From the NCBI RefSeq assembly GCF_001938945.1, contig NZ_MKIO01000029.1:124001-188000 (forward strand): a stretch of DNA of 64,000 bases, given 5' to 3'. The DNA comes from Xaviernesmea rhizosphaerae (lineage in GTDB: Bacteria > Pseudomonadota > Alphaproteobacteria > Rhizobiales > Rhizobiaceae). Below the pieces are notes generated by a model, which was not told the origin of the DNA, searched no databases, and was given only the letters and a program-made list of their open reading frames with translations. Numbering within the stretch: the first letter of the stretch is position 1; the number at the start of each line of letters is the position of its first letter. Of this stretch, positions 26,115-34,120 are shown piece after piece. Both the position numbers and the translations under genes were made by a program.

Positions 26115-26557
26115 GCTGCGCTCCTGATATCCTTGGTCTTGGTCGCGGTGCCCTGAACGGCGGCGTCGGGCGCATGGCTCTCGGACGAGCGGCCGGACTG
26201 GGCGATGAAGAAGGTGCCGACGCAGATGAAGGCGATGCCGGCGATGCGCCAGGCATTGAGATCCTCGCGGAAGACGAAATAGGCGAAGATCGCCACCGCC
26301 ACATAAGCGAGGCTGAGGAAGGGATAGGCGAAGGACAGCTCCACCTTCGACAGGACGAAGAGATGCGAGGCCATGGAAATGGCGAAGGTAACGAGCCCGG
26401 CAAAGACCCAAGGGTTGAACAGGATCTGGAAGATCCGCGCCACGGCCGTCTCCGCCGTGAAACTCAAGGGGCCGAGCGAGATCATTCCCTGCTTCAGCAT
26501 CAGCTGCGCAGCCGCATTGGTCAGAACGGTGAAGAGAATGAAGGGAATATATTTCAT
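26111..26557 (-). CDS. SMR/EamA-type small membrane transporter (ArnE/F-like)
   Basis: A 148-residue, four-helix inner-membrane protein starting MKYIPFILFTVLTNAAAQLMLKQG, the pattern of the small multidrug resistance fold and of the ArnE/ArnF aminoarabinose-lipid flippase subunits. Helices lie at about 1-22, 45-66, 73-95 and 100-120, and a hydrophilic tail of about 27 residues is cytoplasmic. It is translationally coupled to the SDR gene. In this setting a flippase for a polyprenyl-phosphate sugar is the most sensible guess. ATG 26557 is preferred to the GTG two codons upstream. Confidence 0.75.
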   Translation of the reverse strand: MKYIPFILFTVLTNAAAQLMLKQGMISLGPLSFTAETAVARIFQILFNPWVFAGLVTFAISMASHLFVLSKVELSFAYPFLSLAYVAVAIFAYFVFREDLNAWRIAGIAFICVGTFFIAQSGRSSESHAPDAAVQGTATKTKDIRSAA

Positions 26558-26811
26558 AGGCACGCCTCTTTTTCTTGCATCGTCCTACAGATCAAAGCTG
26601 AAGAGCCCGGTAAACACGGCTCTCAATTTGATGACAGGCTTGACCAGGTCTTAAACAACATCGCAGCACTTTATCGTTTTCCGGCGGACCATCGGCATCG
26701 GACCGGAACCCTTTCGGCCTCAGCCACGCGGGAACGGCTACACGGTCAGGATGCATTTCTATACAGCATTGCGATCGAACCGGCGCGCTCGACAGCATCA
26801 TATGCTTAATG

Positions 26812-28125
26812 TCACAGGCGCAGCGCGGTGCGGCGCCAGAAGTCGGAGACGAGCGCGGGATCGCGCAGCGCTTCCAGCTGTCGCCAGTCTGGGAAGGAGG
26901 CGGCGAAGACATCCGGCCGCATCCGCGCGTCCTTATAGGGGTTCACCGCCCCGCCGGCCGCCATCACAATTTCGTCGAGACGGTCGAGAAGCCTGAGTGT
27001 CGCCTCCCCCTGATTGGGGAAATCGAGCGTCAGGGTGAAGCCGGGTCGGGCAAAAGACAAGAGCCCCTGCGCCGGCTCGTCACCGAAGCGCTTGAGCACG
27101 GTCAGAAACGAGCCATGCCCAGCCCTGCGCGCCGTCTCCATCAGCCGCGCGGTGATCTCAGGCGCCTGCGCTTGCGGATAGACGCTCTGGTGCTGATAGA
27201 GGCCGCGGGGGCCATAGAGCCTGTTCCAGTCGCGCACGGCATCGAGCGGATAGAAATAGCCGGGCCATTTCACCGTGGTCACCGTTTCGCCCGGCTTTTC
27301 CTTGCGGAAATAGGCGAGATTGAAGGCCTTGAGCGTCAGCCGGTTGAGAAGGCTCACGGGCGGGCGGAAGGGCACGGCCAGCCGCAGCCCCTTGGGAACG
27401 TCGGGAAATTCGCAGGCGCCATCGGCATGATCGCCCGCGAGCAGAATACCGCGCCCGGCAGCCCGGCCGGCGGCGAGCTGGTCGATCCAGGCGACGGAAT
27501 ATTCGTGCTCGCCATCGATCCGGTCGATCATGCGGAAATAATCGTCCAGCCGATCGAAGCGGATCGCATGCTGCTGCACATGCGGCGACGGCACCTTCAT
27601 CAGCCTGAGTTCCACCTCGCCGATCAGTCCCGTCAGGCCCATGCCGCCGATGGTAGCGCGGAAGAGATCGGCATTGTCCTGTCGCGAGCAGGAAAGCGAC
27701 TCGCCTTCTGACCGCAGCAACGTGAAGGAGAGCACATGGCGGCCGAAGGTGCCGCGGCTGTGGTGGTTCTTGCCGTGAACATCATTGGCCAGCGCGCCAC
27801 CGACGGTGACGAAGGCCGTTCCCGGCGTCACCGGCAGGAAGAAGCGATGCGGCACCGCCCGCTCCAGCACTTGGCGCAGGGTGACGCCGGCCTCGCAGCG
27901 CAGGATACCGGTGCCGGGATCGAAGGCGAGGATGCGGCTGCGCGGCCTGACATCGATCAGCCGTCCCTGGTCGTTGTGGCAGCTGTCGCCGTAGGAGCGG
28001 CCATTGCCGAAGGGCAGGAAGGCGTCCCGCCCGGCCGTTAGCCTCGCCTCCTCATAGGCATCGACGGAGATGGAGGCGCGCAGGCGCGGATCGATCCGGC
28101 CCCAGCTGGTGAAATCGGCGCTCAC
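26812..28125 (-). CDS. DprE1-like FAD-dependent polyprenylphospho-ribose 2-oxidase
   Basis: A 437-residue flavin oxidase of the vanillyl-alcohol-oxidase fold, very close in motifs to mycobacterial DprE1, which oxidises decaprenylphosphoryl-ribose at C2. Seen here are GNGRSYGD (40-47), VTVGGA, DVHGKNHHS with H117 (DprE1 H132), WNRLYGP (300-306) and NPYKDAR with K398 (DprE1 K418). The residue matching DprE1 Cys387, the benzothiazinone target, is T366 (TLTLDFP). The gene starts 10 bp after the HAD-UbiA gene, so the two are surely co-transcribed. A dedicated DprE2-like short SDR is not adjacent. Confidence 0.88.
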   Translation of the reverse strand: MSADFTSWGRIDPRLRASISVDAYEEARLTAGRDAFLPFGNGRSYGDSCHNDQGRLIDVRPRSRILAFDPGTGILRCEAGVTLRQVLERAVPHRFFLPVTPGTAFVTVGGALANDVHGKNHHSRGTFGRHVLSFTLLRSEGESLSCSRQDNADLFRATIGGMGLTGLIGEVELRLMKVPSPHVQQHAIRFDRLDDYFRMIDRIDGEHEYSVAWIDQLAAGRAAGRGILLAGDHADGACEFPDVPKGLRLAVPFRPPVSLLNRLTLKAFNLAYFRKEKPGETVTTVKWPGYFYPLDAVRDWNRLYGPRGLYQHQSVYPQAQAPEITARLMETARRAGHGSFLTVLKRFGDEPAQGLLSFARPGFTLTLDFPNQGEATLRLLDRLDEIVMAAGGAVNPYKDARMRPDVFAASFPDWRQLEALRDPALVSDFWRRTALRL

Positions 28126-28135
28126 GTCAGCGTCC

Positions 28136-29602
28136 TCATCGCGGCCCCAGGGCGCCGGCCAGAATCAGCAGGGCGCCGATCGACATGATCACCAGGCTGC
28201 GCCAGTCGCGCATGATGAAGACCACGGGATCCTCATGCAGCATGCGCCGGCGCGCCATCATCCAGATGCGCAGCTGCATGTAAAGCACCAGCGGGCACAG
28301 AGGCCACAGTGCCCAGGGCAGCGCATACATCTCCATCATCTCCTTGCTGTGCACATACATGGCCAGAACCAGCGCGGAGGAGAAGGCGGAGGCGACGCCG
28401 GCCTGGCCGACCATTTCGAAATCGACCGGGCGATAGCCGCGGCCGGGCACCAGCTCGTCATCCGCGCGGCCGATATGTTCATGAAGCTCGACATAGCGCT
28501 TCACCAGCGCCAGGCTGAGGAAGAAAAAGATCGAGAAGGCCAGGAGCCAGAAGGACAGGTCGGTCTGCGTGGCGGCGGAACCGGCGGCGATGCGCATGGT
28601 GTAGAGACCGGCCAGCGTGAAGACATCGACCAGAAGCTTGCGCTTCAGCACGAAGGTATAGGCCGTCGTCGCCACCGCATAGAGCGCCAGCGTGCCGGCG
28701 AACTCGATCGGCAGAAGCGCCGTCAGACCGAGAGAGGCCAGCACGAGACTGAGCGCCAAAGTCAGCGCGATCGGCACGGAGATCTGCCCGCTCGCCAGCG
28801 GGCGATAGCGCTTTTTGGGATGATTACGGTCGTTGGTCAGGTCCGAGAGGTCGTTGATGATGTAGACGGCCGATGCCAGGAAGCTGAAGGCGAAAAAGGC
28901 CAGAACGGTGTTGATGAGCGCATCCATGTGCAGGATGGTGTGATTGAGCACCATGGGAACGCCGATCAGCACATTCTTGGCCCATTGATGCATGCGGATG
29001 CATTTCAGCGCCACGATCGCGCTTGTCGGGCCCGTATCCAGCCGTTCGGCATCATGCTTGCGCCACCAGCGCTCGGCAACGGGGTCCGGCGCCACGATGA
29101 TGGCCCGGCGCGCGGCCTCGAACACCGGCACATCGTCGGCGCTGTTGCCCATATAGTCGAAGCCGGCCTCGCCATAGCGTGCCACCAGCGCATCGCGCTT
29201 GTTGTTGTGGGTGAGATTGTGTTCGGTCGACGAGTGGAGAATGGACGAGAACAGGCCGGTATGGGCGGCGACGCCCTGCGCGATGCACTCGGCGGCGCCG
29301 GTGACCAGCACGATCTCCCGACCCGCCTTCCGCTCGCGCTCCAGCCGCTGAAGCACCACCTCGCGATAGGGCCAGTCCTTCGCGGCGCGCCCCGTGCGCA
29401 CGGCGACTTCGTGCTTCAGGCGCCCCTTGCCCCGCAGGGCCCAAAGGAGAAGGGAGAAGATCAAAAAGGGATTGCGCATCAGAACCACCGCGACGCCTTC
29501 CCAGAGCGTGTCGGTGGCCAGCAAGGTTCCGTCGAGATCGACACACAGCGGAATATGCCGCGCTTCGGTGCGAACATCCATTTTGTCTGCCCCAGCTAAC
29601 AT
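28136..29602 (-). CDS. HAD phosphatase fused to UbiA-family polyprenyl-phosphate phosphoribosyltransferase
   Basis: A 488-residue fusion. Residues about 15-185 form a HAD phosphatase (DLDGTL with D22/D24, VLVTGAA, GNSADDVP). Residues about 195-488 form a UbiA prenyltransferase with some eight membrane helices and the metal/diphosphate motif N250-D251..D254..D258 followed by HPKKRYRPLASG, as in mycobacterial decaprenyl-phosphate phosphoribosyltransferase (Rv3806c). The likely reaction is transfer of phosphoribose from PRPP to a polyprenyl phosphate, with the HAD part removing the 5-phosphate. ATG 29602 has AAAGG upstream; 29635 and 29581 are alternatives. Confidence 0.85.
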   Translation of the reverse strand: MLAGADKMDVRTEARHIPLCVDLDGTLLATDTLWEGVAVVLMRNPFLIFSLLLWALRGKGRLKHEVAVRTGRAAKDWPYREVVLQRLERERKAGREIVLVTGAAECIAQGVAAHTGLFSSILHSSTEHNLTHNNKRDALVARYGEAGFDYMGNSADDVPVFEAARRAIIVAPDPVAERWWRKHDAERLDTGPTSAIVALKCIRMHQWAKNVLIGVPMVLNHTILHMDALINTVLAFFAFSFLASAVYIINDLSDLTNDRNHPKKRYRPLASGQISVPIALTLALSLVLASLGLTALLPIEFAGTLALYAVATTAYTFVLKRKLLVDVFTLAGLYTMRIAAGSAATQTDLSFWLLAFSIFFFLSLALVKRYVELHEHIGRADDELVPGRGYRPVDFEMVGQAGVASAFSSALVLAMYVHSKEMMEMYALPWALWPLCPLVLYMQLRIWMMARRRMLHEDPVVFIMRDWRSLVIMSIGALLILAGALGPR

Positions 29603-30147
29603 AAGGCCGTACCTTTCGGCCAAGGGGCTTTCCAAAATGCAAATGAGGGCGCTTGCCGACCCCGCGACCGGCGGGGATGGTTAACGAAGGGACGGCCGGC
29701 GCAGCAAAGCCTGATCGGACCCATGTCGCGGCTTTGAGAAGCCTGGTCTGCCATCCTGTTCATGTCCTGCTGAGGCACCCCGCCGGAACGCATCGACGGC
29801 TGATCGCCAAAAAAGACCAAAACCACAAGGCCCAGTGGCGGACCGTGCAAGCTCAAGTTTAATCGAGACCGCTCGTCGCACAAGCGAGATCGACAAGCAA
29901 ACACGAAGGTTTGCGCGAGCAGGCACCGGGCCGACCGTCGATCCAGGCCGATGCACGGGGATCACCCGGACGTTTAGCGCGAAGCACCGGCCTTCCTGCC
30001 ACGAGGATCTGGTGCCAAGACAAAAGCGCGAAGGCGGACAAGGTCCTGATCGCCTTCGCGATTGATCAAGGCTGTCCTGTCATCGGGGCTGTCCGGTCTC
30101 CTCTCCCGCGCCGAGGGGAGAAGCGGTCGCTATGCGCAGGCACGCCT
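29603..30147. other. Intergenic region upstream of the HAD-UbiA gene block
   Basis: These 545 bp contain no gene I can support. They should carry the promoter of the minus-strand block at 23.5-29.6 kb. No repeat or terminator was convincing; a weak GC-rich stem at 30100-30121 follows the alpha/beta hydrolase gene. Confidence 0.4.
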
Positions 30148-31032
30148 CTATCGCGCGTCGAACCAGTTCAGCGTCTCGCGCCAGTCGGTCATGCGCACGG
30201 GCGTTCCATGCGTGCCCGAACGGAAAAGCACAAAGCGGGTGGGATAGCCGGCAGCCTTGAGCTGGCGATAGAGCGCGATCTGCGCCTCGGCCGGATAAAC
30301 GCTGTCAGCGCTGCCATGGCTGAAGAACAATGGCAGGCGCGCCTGATGCGCGGCACTCTTGAGAAAGGCGGGATCGGCCGGGCCGGCCAAGATCATCATG
30401 CCCTGGAGATCGGCGACCGCCTGGCGATCGCGAGTGATGCCCCAGCAGATGAAGGTGCCCATCGAGGCGCAGGCCAGAATGACCGGCCGGCCCGGAGACT
30501 GGGTGGCGGCATGGTGGATCAGCGCAGCCACGTCAGCCACGCCGTTCTCGTCGAAGGAGCGCACGGTCGGGGCGTAATAGACGCCGCGGCCATTGACGGC
30601 GAGGTTCTTCAGCCGGTTGAAATTGCCGCCAAACGTATAGTCATTGGCGCCGAGCCGCCGGTCGCCGCCCCGGCCATGGATGAAGATCACGGTGAAGGCG
30701 GCGCCGCGCGCAGCCCCCACCCGCAGCACCTCGACCGACCGCCCGCCGGCATCGACGCTCTCGAAAGCCTGCTCGCTCTTCACCCCGAGCGAGACATAAG
30801 CCCGCTTTACCCGCCGCTCGGGAATGTCGTCCCGCTCATTGATGTCGCGCAGCTCCTGATAGTCGACCACGCGGAAATCGCCCTTGTCCTGCGACTCGAC
30901 CAGCGCGGGATAGGCAAAAAGCGCATCCTTGTAGGGGCCGACCAGCTCGGCCGAGGCAGGCAGAGCGCTGCCGAAAAGCATCAGTGCCGCGAGAAAGCGC
31001 TTGACGCCAACAGGAATTGTGGACACGGACAT
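30148..31032 (-). CDS. Exported alpha/beta hydrolase
   Basis: A 294-residue secreted protein with a signal peptide (basic VGVKRF, hydrophobic core LAALMLFG, cleavage near ALPASA). It then shows an alpha/beta-hydrolase fold with oxyanion HGRGGD, nucleophile Ser in ACASMG (an Ala replaces the first Gly of GxSxG), a SADSVYP acid strand and SGTHG with the catalytic His. The substrate is unknown. ATG 31032 is chosen because the signal peptide starts there and GAGGAA lies just upstream. The gene is divergent from parE with about 118 bp between them. Confidence 0.82.
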   Translation of the reverse strand: MSVSTIPVGVKRFLAALMLFGSALPASAELVGPYKDALFAYPALVESQDKGDFRVVDYQELRDINERDDIPERRVKRAYVSLGVKSEQAFESVDAGGRSVEVLRVGAARGAAFTVIFIHGRGGDRRLGANDYTFGGNFNRLKNLAVNGRGVYYAPTVRSFDENGVADVAALIHHAATQSPGRPVILACASMGTFICWGITRDRQAVADLQGMMILAGPADPAFLKSAAHQARLPLFFSHGSADSVYPAEAQIALYRQLKAAGYPTRFVLFRSGTHGTPVRMTDWRETLNWFDAR

Positions 31033-31150
31033 AAAGAAATGTTCCTCTTTTGATCCGGGTCTTGCCATTCCGACCCGTCCGTCGCAAGACTTGCGGCGCC
31101 TTTTCCCGATCATCATCCCCGCGATCCCCCAGCGATTACCGACGAGTTCC

Positions 31151-33280
31151 ATGGCCGACGACAAAGACCTCTTCTCGAGCATGACACCGCCCGCAGGCGC
31201 CGCGAAGGCGGCGACCAGGGCGGCCGCTCAGCCGGCGCAAGAGCCCGCAGCCGCCGCCCTGCCTGCGGTAAAGCGCGCCCCGCCCGTCGCATCGCCCGTC
31301 CCTTCGGGCCTTCCAGCCGCTGCGGCGGCCCCTGCCGTCAAGGGGTCCGATGGCGAGAGCTATGACGCCTCCGCCATCCGCGTCCTGGAAGGGCTGGAGC
31401 CCGTGCGCATGCGCCCGGGCATGTATATCGGCGGTACCGACGAGAAGGCTTTGCACCATCTCTTCGCCGAAGTCATCGACAATTCGATGGACGAGGCGGT
31501 GGCGGGACACGCCAATTTCATCGACGTGCATCTGGATGCCGAAGGCTTCCTCACGGTCACGGACAATGGCCGCGGCATTCCCGTGGAAAACCATCCGCAG
31601 GCGCCCGGCAAGTCGACGCTCGAAGTGATCATGACCGTGCTGCATGCCGGCGGGAAGTTCGACGGCAAGGCTTATGAGACCTCCGGCGGCCTGCATGGCG
31701 TCGGCATTTCGGTGGTCAATGCGCTGTCGGATCTGGTCGAGGTCGAGGTGGCGCGCAACCGCAAGCTCTATCGCCAGCGCTTTTCGCGCGGCCTGCCGCT
31801 CGGCGGGCTGGAGGAGCTGGGCGACGTCCAGAACCGGCGCGGCACGCGCGTGCGCTTCCGGCCGGATGCCCAGATCTTCGGGCCGGCGATGAAGTTCGAT
31901 CCCGGCCGCATCTTCCGTATGTCGCGCTCCAAGGCCTATCTGTTCGGCGGCGTGGAAATCCGCTGGTCCTGCGAGGCGAGCCTGGTTGCCGGCACCGACA
32001 TTCCGGAAAAAGCGGTGTTCCATTTCCCCGGCGGCCTGAAGGATTATCTGGCGGCAACGCTCGGCAAGGAATTCACCGTCACCCGCGAGATCTTCTCCGG
32101 CAAGACCGAGCGTTCGGGCGGCCATGGCTCGCTGGAATGGGCGGTGACCTGGTATGGCGGCGATCCGCAGCTGCATTCCTATTGCAACACCATCCCGACG
32201 CCCGAAGGCGGCACGCACGAAGCGGGCTTCCGCATCGCGCTGACCAAGGGGCTGAAGGCCTATGCCGAGCTGACGCAGAACAAGCGTGCGGCGGCGATCA
32301 CCACCGACGACGTGATGATCTCGGCCGTGGGCATGCTCTCCGTCTTCATCCGCGAGCCGGAATTCGTCGGCCAGACCAAGGACAAGCTGGCGACCGTCGA
32401 GGCCCAGCGCATCGTCGAAAACGCCATTCGCGACCCGTTCGACCATTATCTTGCCGGCAATCCGGCCGAGGCCGCCAAGCTTCTGGATTGGGTGATCGAG
32501 CGCGCCGAGGAGCGGCTGCGCCGGCGCAAGGAAAAGGAAGTCAACCGCAAGAGCGCGGTGCGCAAGCTGCGCCTGCCGGGCAAGCTGGCGGACTGCACGC
32601 AGAACACGGCCGATGGCGCGGAACTGTTCCTGGTCGAGGGCGATTCGGCCGGCGGCTCGGCCAAGCAGGCGCGCAACCGCGCCAACCAGGCCATCCTGCC
32701 CCTGCGCGGCAAGATCCTGAACGTGGCCAGCGCCGGGCGCGAAAAGCTCTCGGCCAACCAGCAGCTTGCCGATCTCGTGCAGGCGCTGGGCTGCGGCACA
32801 CGCTCGAAATACCGGCAGGAGGATCTGCGCTACGAGCGCGTGATCATCATGACCGATGCGGATGTCGACGGCGCGCACATCGCCTCGCTGCTCATCACCT
32901 TCTTCTATCAGGAAATGCCGGAGCTGGTGCGTGGCGGCCACCTCTATCTCGCCGTGCCGCCGCTCTACCGCATCACGCAGGGGGCAAAGACGCTCTATGC
33001 CCGCGACGACGCCCACCGGGTCGAACTGCTGAAGCGCGAGTTCAAGGGCAAGGCCAAGGTCGATATCGGCCGATTCAAGGGTCTGGGCGAGATGATGCCG
33101 GCCCAGCTCAAGGAAACCACCATGGACCCGGCCCACCGCACGCTGCTAAAGGTGGCGATCGACGAGGTGGACTTCGAGGGCACGCGCGAGGCCGTCGACA
33201 ATCTGATGGGCACCAAGGCGGATGCCCGCTTCCGTTTCATCCAGGAGCGCGCAGCCTTCGCCGACAATCTGGATATCTGA
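31151..33280 (+). CDS. parE: DNA topoisomerase IV subunit B
   Basis: ATPase subunit of topoisomerase IV, which separates daughter chromosomes. The 709 residues have an Ala/Pro-rich N-terminal extension (about 1-65) typical of rhizobial ParE. A GHKL ATPase domain follows (DNSMDEA, DNGRGIP, GGLHGVG), then a transducer domain and a TOPRIM domain with EGDSAGGSA and MTDADVDGAHI. ParE rather than GyrB is indicated by the short distance between TOPRIM and the C-terminus and by the lack of the GyrB insertion, as judged by length. The start ATG 31151 is the first after the divergent promoter region. Confidence 0.93.
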   Translation: MADDKDLFSSMTPPAGAAKAATRAAAQPAQEPAAAALPAVKRAPPVASPVPSGLPAAAAAPAVKGSDGESYDASAIRVLEGLEPVRMRPGMYIGGTDEKALHHLFAEVIDNSMDEAVAGHANFIDVHLDAEGFLTVTDNGRGIPVENHPQAPGKSTLEVIMTVLHAGGKFDGKAYETSGGLHGVGISVVNALSDLVEVEVARNRKLYRQRFSRGLPLGGLEELGDVQNRRGTRVRFRPDAQIFGPAMKFDPGRIFRMSRSKAYLFGGVEIRWSCEASLVAGTDIPEKAVFHFPGGLKDYLAATLGKEFTVTREIFSGKTERSGGHGSLEWAVTWYGGDPQLHSYCNTIPTPEGGTHEAGFRIALTKGLKAYAELTQNKRAAAITTDDVMISAVGMLSVFIREPEFVGQTKDKLATVEAQRIVENAIRDPFDHYLAGNPAEAAKLLDWVIERAEERLRRRKEKEVNRKSAVRKLRLPGKLADCTQNTADGAELFLVEGDSAGGSAKQARNRANQAILPLRGKILNVASAGREKLSANQQLADLVQALGCGTRSKYRQEDLRYERVIIMTDADVDGAHIASLLITFFYQEMPELVRGGHLYLAVPPLYRITQGAKTLYARDDAHRVELLKREFKGKAKVDIGRFKGLGEMMPAQLKETTMDPAHRTLLKVAIDEVDFEGTREAVDNLMGTKADARFRFIQERAAFADNLDI

Positions 33281-33357
33281 CGGCTGGGTCGCCGGGGACT
33301 TGCTCCCTGGGGACTGGTTTTCCGGGAAGTCGAAAGAACGGGTTGCGGCGCAGCCTG

Positions 33358-33783
33358 TTACTGGACCCGCCGCTCGCCCAGATCTTCGTAAAAGCGCAGG
33401 AGATAGCCGTCGGGGTCGGCGACCACGAATTGCCGGTTGCCGCTTTCCAGCCCCTCGCCCACATCGTACCATTTCTCTTCGAGCGGCAGATGCAGCGTGA
33501 CGCCGGCATGGGTCAGCGCCGAAAGAATCCGATCGAGGGCGGCCACGCGGATCTGAAGATTGAGGCCGCGGCCGAAAGGCCTCTCGAGGGTCTGAATGCC
33601 GCTGTCGAAATCCCGTCCGAGGCCGATCTGGTCAATCATGATCTGCGCCCCGTCACGCTCGAGAAAGGCGAAGCCTTCGTCGGCGCGAATGTAGCGACAG
33701 GAGAAGCCCAGCAGATCACGGTAGAACATCAAGCTCACGCGCCAATCGCGTACGCTCAGCTCGGGCACGAGCACATTCGACAT
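33358..33783 (-). CDS. VOC-family protein, bleomycin-resistance-like
   Basis: A 141-residue two-repeat vicinal-oxygen-chelate protein, starting MSNVLVPELSVRDWRVSLMFYRDLLGF, with the second half ending FVVADPDGYLLRFYEDLG. These are the usual motifs of the bleomycin-resistance/glyoxalase superfamily. The family binds glycopeptide drugs in some members and does other chemistry in many, so drug resistance is not proven. ATG 33783 is chosen over an upstream in-frame Met at 33822, which adds a non-conserved lead. Convergent with parE. Confidence 0.85.
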   Translation of the reverse strand: MSNVLVPELSVRDWRVSLMFYRDLLGFSCRYIRADEGFAFLERDGAQIMIDQIGLGRDFDSGIQTLERPFGRGLNLQIRVAALDRILSALTHAGVTLHLPLEEKWYDVGEGLESGNRQFVVADPDGYLLRFYEDLGERRVQ

Positions 33784-34120
33784 AAGCGGCAGTCTCCAGA
33801 TTAGCGAGTCGGTGGGTGTCACGCATCTTCTAAAGGCCGGATGACAGGGTCAAGACGCACAAGATTGCTTGCATTGGATTATCGTCGCATGCCGGCCCGC
33901 GCCCGGGAGGCGCAGAGATGAAGCCGGCGCAGCATCCCGCGCCCGAGCATCGACCCGCACTCTTCCATGAGTGCCGCCGCCGCGCCTTGTTGAGACCTGT
34001 CATGTGGTTTCCGGCTGATCGCTTCGCGAACCGGAAACAAGAACCACCGAAAATCTCTGGCCGGAGCCAGATTTTCGCTGGACGGAATAGGGTTTCCGGT
34101 CTGATTAACCGGAAACCGTA
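33784..34120. repeat. Intergenic region with compound palindromic repeat at 34006-34117
   Basis: Three nested inverted repeats lie in a row: GTTTCCGG/CCGGAAAC (34007-34038), CGAAAATCT/AGATTTTCG (34048-34077) and the perfect 10-bp pair GGTTTCCGGT/ACCGGAAACC (34091-34117). The first and third share the same arm sequence. The last ends three bases before the stop codon of the ABC transporter gene and could end its transcript. The mosaic of palindromes resembles the RIME-type intergenic elements of rhizobia. The remainder (33784-34005) shows nothing else. Confidence 0.6.

Noticed and set aside
31136..33136. Minus-strand open frame (666 codons) opposite parE
   Set aside because: parE on the plus strand carries all GHKL and TOPRIM motifs, so the antisense frame is not a gene.
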